Source: JBAZOO01 sp041648735
GTDB taxonomy: Bacteria > Verrucomicrobiota > Lentisphaeria > Oligosphaerales > CAITYL01
Direction: 5' to 3'
DNA length: 37,879 bases
Assembly: GCA_041648735.1 (NCBI GenBank)
Contig: JBAZOO010000035.1
Location: 1 to 37,879, forward strand
Below are positions 22,960 to 31,135 of the stretch, in pieces. The notes beneath the pieces are model-generated. The model did no database searches, was not told where the DNA came from, and saw only the letters and a list, made by a program, of their open reading frames with translations. Numbering within the stretch: position 1 is the first letter of the stretch; each line of letters begins with the position of its first letter. The position numbers and the translations under genes were made by a program.

Positions 22960-23066
22960 GGTGTGAGTTAGCCTGATCTGTTCATGCGAATCAGGTCATG
23001 GGTCATGGGAGGCTGGAATCGGCGGCGAGGGGGAACATAGCGTGGTTTGGGCGGTATGGTATCGGC

Positions 23067-23618
23067 ATGGACAGCTTTCTCGAACTTGTCCGGCGGCGGC
23101 AGAGCACGCGCCGGTTCCTGCCTGACCCGGTTCCACGGGAGGTGGTTGACCGCTGCCTGGAGGCGGCGCGGCTGGCGCCGTCGGCCTGCAATTCCCAGCC
23201 ATGGTCGTTCCTGGCGGTGGATGATCCGGCGACGTTGGCGCGGGTGGGGGCGGCGGCTTTCGGCGGGGTTTACGCGATGAACGCCTTTGCGAAGTCCGCA
23301 CCGGTGCTGGTGGTGGTGGAGACGCACCCCTCGGCGGCGGCGGCGCGCTTCGGCGGTTGGCTGCAGCGGACGGAGTTCAACCTCCTCGATGTCGGCTGCG
23401 CCTGTGCGCACTTGATCTTGCAGGCGGAGTGCGAGGGGCTGGGGAGCTGCTGGCTTGGCTGGTTCGACAAGGGGGCGGTGCGGCGGGAGCTGGGGTTGCC
23501 GCGGCGGGCGCGCATTGACAGCCTGATCGCGCTTGGCCGGCCAGCCGAGCCGCTGCTCCGGCCGAAGCTGCGCCGGCCGCTGGAGGAGGTCCGGCGCTGG
23601 TTCAGCGTCCCACGCTGA
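23067..23618 (+). CDS. Nitroreductase-family flavoprotein
   Basis: A 183-aa FMN-dependent oxidoreductase. The N-terminal RRRQSTRRF (residues 9-17) is the phosphate-binding RRSxR motif and APSACNSQPWSF (38-49) is the flavin/substrate segment. The later LQAECEGLGSCWLGW and LIALGRPAE are the usual FMN-binding tail. Members reduce nitro compounds, quinones or flavins with NAD(P)H; the true substrate is not predictable. The frame opens at 22998, but MDSFLELV at 23067 fits the family; the ribosome site is weak. Its last 17 bp overlap the convergent phosphoesterase gene. Confidence 0.9.
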   Translation: MDSFLELVRRRQSTRRFLPDPVPREVVDRCLEAARLAPSACNSQPWSFLAVDDPATLARVGAAAFGGVYAMNAFAKSAPVLVVVETHPSAAAARFGGWLQRTEFNLLDVGCACAHLILQAECEGLGSCWLGWFDKGAVRRELGLPRRARIDSLIALGRPAEPLLRPKLRRPLEEVRRWFSVPR

Positions 23619-24339
23619 GGCGGGTGATGAAGCGTTCCGGGAGGCTGGCGGCCGTCATCAGCTTCTGGGTCGCCTCGATGTCGTAGGGGACGCGGCAGGG
23701 CTGGATTTCGCCGGTGGCCTTGTTCCAGACGACGAAGGCGGCGCGGGCGTCCCGGTCCCGGGGCTGGCCGACGGCGCCGGGGTTGATGAGCACCTTGCCT
23801 TCCGGGGGGAGGGTCATTTCCTTGAGGAAATCAAGCTTGAGGGGATGGCCGGGCGCCTGGAGGCCGGCGAGGGGCAGGTGGGAGTGGCCGCAGAAGGCGA
23901 GGTGGGAGGTCTGCCGGGCGAAGTGGCGTTCCAGTTCCTGGAGATTGACGATGTAATTCCAGTGATGGCCGCCGAGGGAGCCGTGGAGGAGGGTGGCGCC
24001 TTCGGCCTGGCGGGTGCCGGGGAGGGCGGCGAGCCAGGTGAGTTCGTCCATGTTCAGTTGGTTGTGGGTCCACTCGATCATCCGGCGGGTGTCGGGTTCG
24101 AGCTTGGCAACGCCGCTGCCGAAGATCTCGGTCACGTATTCGTCATGGTTGCCGAGGACGGTGAGGCAGGCGGGGCCGAGTTCGCGGATTTTCTGGAGGC
24201 ACTCGTGGGGGGAGGGGCCATAGCCGACGATGTCGCCGGTGCAGAGGTAGCGGAAGCAGCCTTCCTCGCGCATGGCGGCGAGGGTTGCCTCGAGGGCGGC
24301 GAGGTTGCCGTGGATGTCGCCGAACACGCCGATTTTCAT
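23602..24339 (-). CDS. Calcineurin-like metallophosphoesterase (YfcE/MJ0936-like)
   Basis: A 245-aa two-metal phosphoesterase. Metal-binding motifs appear in order: GDIHGN (D8, H10), GDIVGYG (D36), GNHDE, LLHGS and GHSHLP. The LINPGAVGQPRDRD signature near residue 180 is typical of the single-domain MJ0936/YfcE group that hydrolyses small phosphodiesters. A C-terminal extension (about 200-245) carries CRVPYDIEATQKLM, often seen in this branch. Substrate unknown. Ends overlap the nitroreductase gene tail to tail by 17 bp. Confidence 0.93.
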   Translation of the reverse strand: MKIGVFGDIHGNLAALEATLAAMREEGCFRYLCTGDIVGYGPSPHECLQKIRELGPACLTVLGNHDEYVTEIFGSGVAKLEPDTRRMIEWTHNQLNMDELTWLAALPGTRQAEGATLLHGSLGGHHWNYIVNLQELERHFARQTSHLAFCGHSHLPLAGLQAPGHPLKLDFLKEMTLPPEGKVLINPGAVGQPRDRDARAAFVVWNKATGEIQPCRVPYDIEATQKLMTAASLPERFITRLSVGR

Positions 24340-24422
24340 GGCGGAGCCTCCTCCGATTAGTTCAGGTGCCGTGGTCGCCAGCCTTTAGGTGCCCCGGGGG
24401 CAGGGGAATTTCCCGCCTCCCG

Positions 24423-24749
24423 TCACGGCTTGCTGCCCTCTTGCGTCCTGGCCACCGCGAGGCGGGCCGGGGGCGCCACTTCGGTGGCGAGGGCGGTGGC
24501 GGAATGGAGACGGTCGACGGCGGCGGCCAAGGGGCAGGTGCCGCGGTTGGGGCATTCGCCGTGGCAATAGCGCAGGCGGAAGTCGTGGGCGGCGTGGTCG
24601 AGGTGGTTCCGCCAGAAGTGTTCGATGGCCGATTCCCGCCCCACGTCCCGCCCGGCCCGTTCGCTCAGGTACCATTTGGTTTCATCAATGGCCCGTTCGA
24701 GGAACGTCTGCTGGGCCCGCATGAATTCATGGAAGGCGGAACAGGTCAT
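24423..24749 (-). CDS. Conserved-looking small Cys/His protein of unknown function
   Basis: A 108-aa protein I do not recognise. The N-terminal part is helical with a clear FMRAQQTFLERAIDETKWYLSE pattern; the centre carries HLDHAAHDFRLRYCHGECPN with C62, C66 and C72 (C-x3-C-x5-C) and nearby histidines H49, H52 and H55, a possible metal site. The last 30 residues are Ala/Pro-rich. Natural codon usage and ordered motif suggest a real gene. It lies 73 bp after the helicase gene on the same strand. Confidence 0.6.
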   Translation of the reverse strand: MTCSAFHEFMRAQQTFLERAIDETKWYLSERAGRDVGRESAIEHFWRNHLDHAAHDFRLRYCHGECPNRGTCPLAAAVDRLHSATALATEVAPPARLAVARTQEGSKP

Positions 24750-24822
24750 GACTTGCCGTCAAGGGGGGGAGGGGCGGTTAACGTTGGTTGAATATAGCGC
24801 CGGCCGGTGGTTTTGCGCGGGT

Positions 24823-26859
24823 TCATTCTTCGCGGAGGGCGCGGAGGCGGGCGAGGACGAGGGCCTTGGCGTCCTCGCGGGAGAGGGGTTTGAGCACGGT
24901 TTCGGGGGTGTGGAGTTCCACTAGCGTCTCCGGCAGTTCGTCGAGGAAGGGGGAAGGGCGGCGGCGTTGCGGGGCGCCGCGGATGGCGCGCTTCTCGCAG
25001 TGGACGAGGGTCAGCCGTTCCTTGGCGCGGGTGATGGCGACGTAGAAGAGGCGGCGTTCCTCCTCCAGGTTGCCTTCCTTGACGGCCATTTCGTGGGGGA
25101 AGAGGTTGTGCTCCAGGCCGGCGACGATGACTTCGGGGAACTCGAGCCCCTTGGCGGCGTGGATGGTCATGAGGGTGACGCCGCGCTCCTGGCCGTCCTT
25201 CTCTTCGCGGTCGTTGCCGTCCATGAGGGCGAAGCGTTCGAGGAAGGCGTCGGCGGTGGCGGCGGGGCCGGCCTCGCGCTCGAACTGGGCGGCGGCGGTG
25301 ATGAATTCCATGAGGTTCTCGTGGCGGTTGAGGGCGTCCTCGCGTGGCTTGTAGAGGCGGCCGAGGCCGTCGAGGTAGCCGAGGTCGCGGAAGAGGGCGT
25401 TGATGGCGCGGGCGAGGTTGCCGGGCTGGCGGAGTTCGCCGCGGCAATGGGCGAGGGTGGCGGTGAAGCGGCGGATCTGGTCGGCGGTGGCGGGATTGAG
25501 TTCGGCGAGGAACTCGGGGGTGGCGAGCAGTTCCTGGAGGGGGGCGCCGGTGGCGAGCTGCTGGAGCTGGCGGAGGGTTTCGAGGGTCTTGTCGCCGATG
25601 CCGCGGGGGGGGACGTTGAGGATGCGCAGCAGCGCCAGGTCGTCGCGCGGGTTGAGGGCGGCCTGGATCATGGCGAGGCCGTCAAGGATCTCCTTGCGTT
25701 CGAAGAAGGAGCGGCCGCCGACGAGGGTGTAGGGGATCTGGCGCTGGCGGAGGGCTTCCTCGAAGCCGCGGGACTGGTGGTTGGAGCGGTAGAGGATGGC
25801 GAAGTCGGTCCAGGGGCGGCGGGCGGCGGCCTGGCGGTCGCGCAGGATTTCGGCGACGATGCGGCCTTCGGCGGTGTCGTCGGGCACGCGCAGGATGGTG
25901 ATTTTCTCGCCGGCGGGCTGGGCGGACCAGAGGGTCTTGCCGTGGCGTTTGGGGTTGCGGGCGATGACGGCGTTGGCGGCCTGGAGGATGGCGCCGGTGG
26001 AACGGTAGTTCTGTTCGAGGCGGATGACCTTGGCGGCGGGGAAGTGGGTGGTGAAGGAGAGGATGTTGGTGATGTCGGCGCCGCGCCAGCCGTAGATGGA
26101 CTGGTCGTCGTCGCCGACGACGGCGAGGTTGGCGGCGGTTCCGGCGAGGGTGGCGACGATCTGGAACTGGACGGGGTTGGTGTCCTGGTACTCGTCGACC
26201 ATCAGGTAGCGGTAGCGGGCGCGGTGGGCCTGGAGCAGGTCGGGGCAGTTTTCCCAGAGGCGGAGGATGAGGACAAGGAGGTCGTCGAAGTCCATCAAGT
26301 CCATTTGCCGCAGGCGTTTCTGGTATTCGGCGTAGACGGCGGCGATTTTCAGTTCCAGGGGGGCGCGGGCCTGGTCGCGCATGGCGTCGGGGGTGAGGAG
26401 GGCGTTCTTGGCGCGGCTGATGGCGGCGAGGAAGCGTTCGGGGTCGAAGCCTTCGCCGACGGCGCCGGCCTCGCCCATGAGCGTCTTGACCAGGCCGGCC
26501 TGGTAGCTGGGGGTGGCGAGGCCGAAGCGGGGGCTGTAGCCGAGGCGGGCGGCGCCGCCGCCGCGGAGCAGGCGGGAGCCGAAGCCGTGGAAGGTGGCGA
26601 CGGTGAGTTGGCGGGCGGGTTCGGCGCCGATGAGGGCGGCGATGCGCTCGCGCATTTCGCGGGCGGCCTTGTTGGTGAAGGTCACCATCAGGATCGCCTC
26701 GGGCGGGACGCCGTGGGCGAGCAGGTGGGCGGCGCGCCGGGTGATGACGCTGGTCTTGCCGGTGCCGGCGCCGGCGAGGATGAGCAGCGGCCCGTGGAGA
26801 TGGGTGGCGGCTTCGCGCTGCTGCGGGTTGAGGCCGGCGAGGTGGTGGGCGGAGGGCAT
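24823..26859 (-). CDS. UvrD/Rep/PcrA-family DNA helicase
   Basis: A 678-aa superfamily 1A 3'-5' helicase used in repair or replication restart. Motif I is AGAGTGKTS (30-37), Q motif LNPQQREA, motif Ia TFTNKAAREM, motif II VDEYQDTNPVQ, motif III GDDDQSIYGWRGAD, motif IV LEQNYRST, motif V IHAAKGLEFPEVIVAG and motif VI LFYVAITRAKERL. The length is like E. coli Rep (673 aa) and it lacks the Tudor-like tail of PcrA/UvrD, so Rep-like is possible. It starts 7 bp after the epimerase stop codon. An antisense ORF covering the same bases is a GC artefact. Confidence 0.95.
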   Translation of the reverse strand: MPSAHHLAGLNPQQREAATHLHGPLLILAGAGTGKTSVITRRAAHLLAHGVPPEAILMVTFTNKAAREMRERIAALIGAEPARQLTVATFHGFGSRLLRGGGAARLGYSPRFGLATPSYQAGLVKTLMGEAGAVGEGFDPERFLAAISRAKNALLTPDAMRDQARAPLELKIAAVYAEYQKRLRQMDLMDFDDLLVLILRLWENCPDLLQAHRARYRYLMVDEYQDTNPVQFQIVATLAGTAANLAVVGDDDQSIYGWRGADITNILSFTTHFPAAKVIRLEQNYRSTGAILQAANAVIARNPKRHGKTLWSAQPAGEKITILRVPDDTAEGRIVAEILRDRQAAARRPWTDFAILYRSNHQSRGFEEALRQRQIPYTLVGGRSFFERKEILDGLAMIQAALNPRDDLALLRILNVPPRGIGDKTLETLRQLQQLATGAPLQELLATPEFLAELNPATADQIRRFTATLAHCRGELRQPGNLARAINALFRDLGYLDGLGRLYKPREDALNRHENLMEFITAAAQFEREAGPAATADAFLERFALMDGNDREEKDGQERGVTLMTIHAAKGLEFPEVIVAGLEHNLFPHEMAVKEGNLEEERRLFYVAITRAKERLTLVHCEKRAIRGAPQRRRPSPFLDELPETLVELHTPETVLKPLSREDAKALVLARLRALREE

Positions 26860-26866
26860 GGGAGGG

Positions 26867-27838
26867 TCAGGGAGCGGGGGCGGCCTGCTGTTCGGCGACG
26901 AGGTCGCGGATGGTCTCGTCCAGGGAGCGGGTGGGGGCCCAGCCGATGAAGCGGTGGATTTTCTCGATGCCGGGGACGCGGCGGTACATGTCCTCGAAGC
27001 CGGGGCCGTAGGCCTGGTCGTAGGGGATGCGCTGGATGGTGGAGCGGCTGCCGGTGAGGTGGATGACGCGTTCGGCGAGGGCCTGGATGGAGATGGGTTC
27101 GGGCGAGCCGATGTTGAAGATTTCGCCGACGCAGTCCTCGGCGCTGGCGAGGCGGAGCAGGGCGGTGACGGTGTCGGCGACGTGGCAGAAGCAGCGGATC
27201 TGGGAGCCGTCGCCGAAGACGCGGAGCGGTTCCTGGCGCAGCGCCTGGCCGACGAAGCGGGGGAGGACCATGCCGTAGCGGCCGGTCTGGCGGGGGCCGA
27301 CGATGTTGAAGAAGCGGACGATGGTGGGGCGCAGCCGGGTTTCCTTGAGGTAGGCGAAGGCCAGGCATTCGTCCAAAAGCTTGCTGGCGGCGTAGGACCA
27401 GCGGCACTGGGCGGGGCTGCCGATGGCCAGGTCGTCGTCCTCGGTGAAGACGGCGTTGTTGAGGCGGCCGTAGACTTCGCTGGTGGAGGCGACGAAGACG
27501 CGCTTGCCGGCGGCGGCGGCGAGCTGGAAGACGCGCTCGGTGCCGTGGACGTTGGTCTCGATGGTGCGCACCGGGTGGTTGACGACGAGGTCGACGCCGA
27601 CGGTGGCGGCGAAGTGGAAGATGAGGTCAGCGGCGGCGACGAGTCCGGGCAGCTCGGCGCCGGTGGCGACGTCGCCCTGGACGAAGCGGCAGGCGGGGTT
27701 GGCGAGGGCTGGCCGGAGGTTGTCGTGGCTGCCGGTGGAGAGGTCGTCGAGGGCAGTCACCGCATGGCCTTGGGCCAGGAGTGCGTCCGCGAGATGGCTG
27801 CCGATGAAGCCGGCGCCGCCGGTGATGAGGACGTTCAT
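26867..27838 (-). CDS. NAD-dependent nucleotide-sugar epimerase/dehydratase (extended SDR)
   Basis: A 323-aa Rossmann-fold enzyme acting on nucleotide sugars. TGGAGFIGSH (6-15) binds NAD, D31-D32 its ribose, and the catalytic triad is Ser/Thr in VASTSEVYG, with Y149 and K153 in YAASK. The segment FFNIVGPRQTGRYGMVLPRFV and GDGSQIRCFCHVAD are typical of UDP-glucuronate decarboxylase and dTDP-glucose 4,6-dehydratase relatives. The exact reaction is not certain. It precedes the helicase gene in an operon. The start at 27838 fits the family N-terminus MNVLITGG. Confidence 0.9.
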   Translation of the reverse strand: MNVLITGGAGFIGSHLADALLAQGHAVTALDDLSTGSHDNLRPALANPACRFVQGDVATGAELPGLVAAADLIFHFAATVGVDLVVNHPVRTIETNVHGTERVFQLAAAAGKRVFVASTSEVYGRLNNAVFTEDDDLAIGSPAQCRWSYAASKLLDECLAFAYLKETRLRPTIVRFFNIVGPRQTGRYGMVLPRFVGQALRQEPLRVFGDGSQIRCFCHVADTVTALLRLASAEDCVGEIFNIGSPEPISIQALAERVIHLTGSRSTIQRIPYDQAYGPGFEDMYRRVPGIEKIHRFIGWAPTRSLDETIRDLVAEQQAAPAP

Positions 27839-27925
27839 GGGGTGGGGTACGGGGGTGGGTGGGGTGGATGGGGTTGGCGGGGCGGGGTCACTGTACCACG
27901 CATGGGCGGAAGTGCCAGCGGCTGG

Positions 27926-27953
27926 TTGAAAAAGGCGGAATTCGGCTTATAAT
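27926..27953 (+). promoter_or_regulatory. Sigma-70-type promoter for tRNA-Lys and rpmB
   Basis: TTGAAA (27926-27931), 16-bp spacer, TATAAT (27948-27953), a perfect -10 and a 4/6 -35, with an AT-rich stretch between in an otherwise GC-rich region. Predicted transcription start is near 27960, about 40 bp before the tRNA. Confidence 0.8.
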
Positions 27954-28001
27954 TCGGGACTTCCGTTGCATCCGGATGTTTGCAGGCGGAGTTTTGGCGT
28001 C

Positions 28002-28077
28002 GGGATGATAGCTCAGTCGGTAGAGCATCACACTTTTAATGTGGTGGTCCCGGGTTCGAGTCCCGGTCATCCCACCA
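28002..28077 (+). tRNA. tRNA-Lys (anticodon UUU)
   Basis: A complete 76-nt cloverleaf. The acceptor stem is GGGATGA (28002-28008) paired with TCATCCC (28067-28073), discriminator A, and CCA encoded in the DNA. The D arm is AGCTCAGTCGGTAGAGC. The anticodon stem is TCACA/TGTGG around the loop CTTTTAA, giving anticodon TTT at 28035-28037. The T arm is CCGGGTTCGAGTCCCGG. It lies about 80 bp before rpmB on the same strand and is likely cut from one transcript. Confidence 0.98.
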
Positions 28078-28156
28078 GATTTTGTTCAGGCGCCGCGCCC
28101 GGTTTGGGATGTCCGGGCGGCGGCAGCGGCACAATCCCAAGAGCGAGGATGCGCAC

Positions 28157-28384
28157 ATGAGCCAGGTTTGTTCGATCTGCGGCAAGGGCAAGACCGTGGG
28201 TGGCAGGATCACCCGTCGCGGCAAGGCGAAGAAGAAGGGCGGCATTGGCACCCACGTCGTGAAGGACGTGAAGCGGGTGTTCTCCCCCAATCTCCAGACG
28301 GTCAACGCCAACATCAATGGCGGCACCAAGCGGATCAAGGTCTGCACGGCCTGCATCCGCTCGGGGCGGGTCGTCAAAGCCTGA
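28157..28384 (+). CDS. rpmB: 50S ribosomal protein L28
   Basis: A 75-aa basic protein of the large ribosomal subunit. MSQVCSICGKGKTVGGRITRR and GGTKRIKVCTACIRSG are the L28 landmarks. Cysteines C5, C8, C63 and C66 make this the zinc-binding (C+) form. GAGG lies eight bases before the ATG. It follows tRNA-Lys and precedes queD. Confidence 0.97.
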   Translation: MSQVCSICGKGKTVGGRITRRGKAKKKGGIGTHVVKDVKRVFSPNLQTVNANINGGTKRIKVCTACIRSGRVVKA

Positions 28385-28394
28385 AGCCAGGCCA

Positions 28395-28422
28395 CGTGCC
28401 GGCGGGGGGGGCCACCGGCACG
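28395..28422 (+). terminator. Hairpin after rpmB
   Basis: CGTGCCGG (28395-28402) and CCGGCACG (28415-28422) form a perfect 8-bp stem with a 12-nt loop containing G-rich sequence. No T tract follows, so it may be partial terminator or attenuator between rpmB and queD. Confidence 0.35.
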
Positions 28423-28464
28423 CCGTGTGGGCAACCCCCAAGGGGCCGGCGGGAGCATGGGATC

Positions 28465-28839
28465 ATGTTTGAGATTTTCGTGAAAACCCAGTTCTCGGCG
28501 GCCCATCGTCTGGCGGGCTATCCGGGCAACTGCGCCAACTGGCACGGGCACAACTGGGATGTGACCGTGACGCTGGGGGTGGCGGAACTCAACGCGCTGG
28601 GGCTGGCGGTGGATTTCCGCGACGTGAAGCGCGAGGTCGGCGCGCTGATGGCCGAACTCGACCACACGGCGCTCAACGAGAACCCCGCCTTTGTGGCGCC
28701 GAACCCCACCTGCGAGGTGGTCGCCCGCCACCTCTACCGATCCCTCCAGGAACGCCTCCGGGCGATCCAGTCCCCCGCCCGCGTCCTGCGGGTGCAGGTC
28801 AGCGAGACCCCCAACGCCGGCGCCGTCTATTACGAATGA
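28465..28839 (+). CDS. queD: 6-carboxy-5,6,7,8-tetrahydropterin synthase
   Basis: Converts dihydroneopterin triphosphate to 6-carboxytetrahydropterin in queuosine synthesis. The 124-aa T-fold protein has zinc ligands H14 (SAAHRL), H27 and H29 (HGHNW), catalytic C23 in GNCANW, then LDHTALNE and the pterin-anchoring PTCEVVARH and VSETPNAG. The catalytic Cys in the short loop marks QueD and not mammalian-type PTPS. GGGAG nine bases ahead supports the ATG at 28465. No queE, queC or queF is in the window. Confidence 0.94.
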   Translation: MFEIFVKTQFSAAHRLAGYPGNCANWHGHNWDVTVTLGVAELNALGLAVDFRDVKREVGALMAELDHTALNENPAFVAPNPTCEVVARHLYRSLQERLRAIQSPARVLRVQVSETPNAGAVYYE

Positions 28840-28886
28840 GCTTTTCCCGCCGCCTCGCCACCCCTTTCTGACGAAGGCCATGCCCC

Positions 28887-30200
28887 ATGGTACCGCAAGC
28901 GAAAAAAATGGCTGACGCGCAGCTCCTCTACCAGGGGAAGAGCTATGCCCTGCCGGTCTACGAAGGCACCGAGCGGGAACGCGCCATTGACATCAGCAAG
29001 CTGCGTGACCAGAGCGGGCTGGTCACGCTCGACTACGGCTTCAAGAACACCGGCTCCTGCCAGAGCGCCATCACCTTCCTCGACGGCGAGCAGGGGATCC
29101 TCCGCTACCGCGGCTACCCGGTGGAGGAGCTGGCCGAGAAGTCCAGCTTCGTCGAGGTGGCCTATCTCCTCGTGCATGGCGCCCTGCCGAGCAAGCGGGA
29201 GCACCAGCACTTCTCCGACCTGCTCAACCGGCATTCCATGCTGCACGAGGACATGACCAGCTTCTTCAAGAACTATCCGGAGAACGCCCACCCGATGGCG
29301 ATCCTCTCCGCGATGGTCGTCTCCCTCTCCTCCTTCTATCCGGAACTCTCGCAGGAGAGCGCCGAGACCGAAGAGGAGCTGGACATCACCACCACCCGCC
29401 TCCTCTCCAAGCTGCGCACCATCGCCGCCTTCTCCTACAAGAAGAGCGTCGGCGAACCGTTCGTCTATCCGCGGCACGACCTCAAGTACTGCGCCAATTT
29501 CCTGAACATGATGTTCTCCTCGCCGGTGCAGCCCTACGAGCCGAAGCCGGAGCTGGTGCGGGCGCTGAACGTCCTGCTCATCCTCCATGCCGACCACGAG
29601 CAGAACTGCTCCACCTCCGCCGTGCGCCTGGTCGGCAGCGCCAAAGTCAACCTCTACGCGGCCGTCTCCGCCGGCATCTGCGCCCTCTGGGGCCCGCTCC
29701 ACGGCGGCGCCAACCAGGAGGTGCTGGAAATGCTGGAAGGCATTCGCAAGAACGGCGGCAACGTGAAGAAGATCCTCGAACGCGCCAAGGAGAAGACGGA
29801 CCCCTTCCGCCTCTACGGCTTCGGCCACCGGGTCTACAAGAGCTACGACCCGCGGGCCAAGGTCATCAAGAAGACCTGCGACGAAGTGCTGCGCGTCACC
29901 GGCACCAAGGATCCGCTCCTCGAAATCGCCATGGAGCTGGAGGGGCGCGTCTTGGAGGACAGCTATTTCATCGAGCGCAAGCTCTATCCGAACGTTGACT
30001 TCTACAGCGGCATCGTCTACCGCGCCATGGGCATTCCGGTGGACATGTTCACCGTCATGTTCGCCCTGGGGCGGCTGCCGGGCTGGATCGCCCAGTGGAA
30101 GGAGTCGCAGGAGGACAAGGACTTCAAGATCCAGCGGCCGCGCCAAATCTACACCGGCCCGGGGCTGCGCCATTACGTGCCGCTCGAAGACCGGGGCTGA
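28887..30200 (+). CDS. gltA: Citrate synthase
   Basis: Condenses oxaloacetate and acetyl-CoA to citrate. The 437-aa protein has the type II (hexameric) length. Catalytic residues are H272 in GPLHGGANQE and D371 in NVDFYSG, with H314 in GFGHRVYKSYDPR binding oxaloacetate and H237 in HADHEQNCS. A GAAGG lies nine bases before the ATG at 28887; a second in-frame ATG at 28908 (MADAQ) is possible. It shares a strand with the translation genes upstream. Aconitase lies at the other end of the window. 2-Methylcitrate synthase is unlikely given this length and sequence. Confidence 0.95.
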   Translation: MVPQAKKMADAQLLYQGKSYALPVYEGTERERAIDISKLRDQSGLVTLDYGFKNTGSCQSAITFLDGEQGILRYRGYPVEELAEKSSFVEVAYLLVHGALPSKREHQHFSDLLNRHSMLHEDMTSFFKNYPENAHPMAILSAMVVSLSSFYPELSQESAETEEELDITTTRLLSKLRTIAAFSYKKSVGEPFVYPRHDLKYCANFLNMMFSSPVQPYEPKPELVRALNVLLILHADHEQNCSTSAVRLVGSAKVNLYAAVSAGICALWGPLHGGANQEVLEMLEGIRKNGGNVKKILERAKEKTDPFRLYGFGHRVYKSYDPRAKVIKKTCDEVLRVTGTKDPLLEIAMELEGRVLEDSYFIERKLYPNVDFYSGIVYRAMGIPVDMFTVMFALGRLPGWIAQWKESQEDKDFKIQRPRQIYTGPGLRHYVPLEDRG

Positions 30201-30239
30201 CGCCGCCCCGTTCCCGGCGGCCAGGGAAGGAGCGTTCCC

Positions 30240-31013
30240 GTGCTGGTTCCAGGACTGGTCTCCATCAGCTTCCGCCAGTTGCCGCCGGAGGCGGTCGTGC
30301 CGCTGGTCGTCAAGGCCGGGCTAAAGGCAATCGAATGGGGCGGCGACGTGCATGTGCCGCCGGGCGACGAGCGCCGGGCGGCGGCCGTGCGCCGGCTGAC
30401 CGCGGACGCCGGGCTCCAGGTGGCCGCCTACGGCTCCTATTACCGGGCCGGGCAGCCCGCCGCCGCCGGCGCGGGCTTCGAGAGCGTGCTGGCCAGCGCC
30501 GTGGCGCTGGGCGCCCCCGTCGTCCGGGTCTGGGCCGGCGCCAAGGGCTCGGCGGAGACGCCGCCGGAGCCGCGCCAGGCGCTGGCCGCGGACTTGCGGC
30601 GGATCGCCCTGGCCGCCCAGGCCGCCGGCATCCGCGTCAGCCTGGAATGGCATGGCGGCACCCTGACGGACCGGCTGGAGTCCACCCTGGAGCTTTTCCG
30701 CGAAGTGGCGCTGCCGCCGGAGATCCTGGGCTGCCATTGGCAGCCGCATGTCGGCCAGCCGCCGCCGGCCGCCCGCCGCGACCTGGAGGCGATCCTGCCG
30801 TGGCTGACCCACCTCCATGTCTTCCATTGGCGGATCCATGAACGGCTGCCCCTGGCCGAGGGGGCGGCGGCCTGGCGCGGCTATTTCGCGGCCGCCCGCC
30901 GCACGGGGCGCGGGCACGCCGCGCTGCTGGAGTTCGTCGCCCACGACGATCCGGAGCAGTTCCTCCGCGACGCCCAGGCCCTGCGCGGGCTGCTGGCGGA
31001 AGCGGAAGGCTGA
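30240..31013 (+). CDS. Sugar-phosphate isomerase/epimerase-like TIM-barrel protein
   Basis: A 257-aa protein of the xylose-isomerase-like/AP endonuclease 2 superfamily. Recurrent strand ends fit the barrel: AIEWGGDVHVP, VAAYGSYYR, VVRVWAGAKGS, VSLEWHGGTLTDR, GCHWQPHVGQ, HLHVFHW, and the late ALLEFVAHDD. The E and H residues at these strand ends form the usual metal site. Exact substrate is unknown. AAGGAG nine bases before the GTG at 30240 fixes the start. It follows citrate synthase by 39 bp. Confidence 0.83.
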   Translation: MLVPGLVSISFRQLPPEAVVPLVVKAGLKAIEWGGDVHVPPGDERRAAAVRRLTADAGLQVAAYGSYYRAGQPAAAGAGFESVLASAVALGAPVVRVWAGAKGSAETPPEPRQALAADLRRIALAAQAAGIRVSLEWHGGTLTDRLESTLELFREVALPPEILGCHWQPHVGQPPPAARRDLEAILPWLTHLHVFHWRIHERLPLAEGAAAWRGYFAAARRTGRGHAALLEFVAHDDPEQFLRDAQALRGLLAEAEG

Positions 31014-31030
31014 CCCCGAAAAAAACGGGG
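31014..31030 (+). terminator. Small hairpin after the TIM-barrel gene
   Basis: CCCCG-AAAAAAA-CGGGG directly after the stop codon. The stem is only 5 bp and is not followed by a T run, so it is a weak terminator candidate. Confidence 0.25.
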
Positions 31031-31035
31031 GGCTC

Positions 31036-31063
31036 TTGCCAAGCGGCGGGCGCGCCTTACGTT
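31036..31063 (+). promoter_or_regulatory. Possible promoter for peptide deformylase
   Basis: TTGCCA (31036-31041), 16 bp, TACGTT (31058-31063), 72 bp ahead of the def start. The -35 matches 5/6 and the -10 3/6. Confidence 0.35.
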
Positions 31064-31135
31064 ACCCGGAGCACGGCCGCGCCCCGGAACCCGGCGGCGC
31101 GTGCGGCCACCTGACCCTGTGAAGGAATTTGATTG

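Noticed and set aside
22972..22995. CCTGAT...ATCAGG inverted repeat as an operator between prmA and the nitroreductase gene
   Set aside because: Only a 6-bp arm with a 12-bp spacer; expected by chance at this length, mentioned with prmA only.
24967..26949. 660-codon plus-strand frame opposite the helicase
   Set aside because: Gly/Ala/Glu/Val-rich shadow of a gene with all SF1 motifs.
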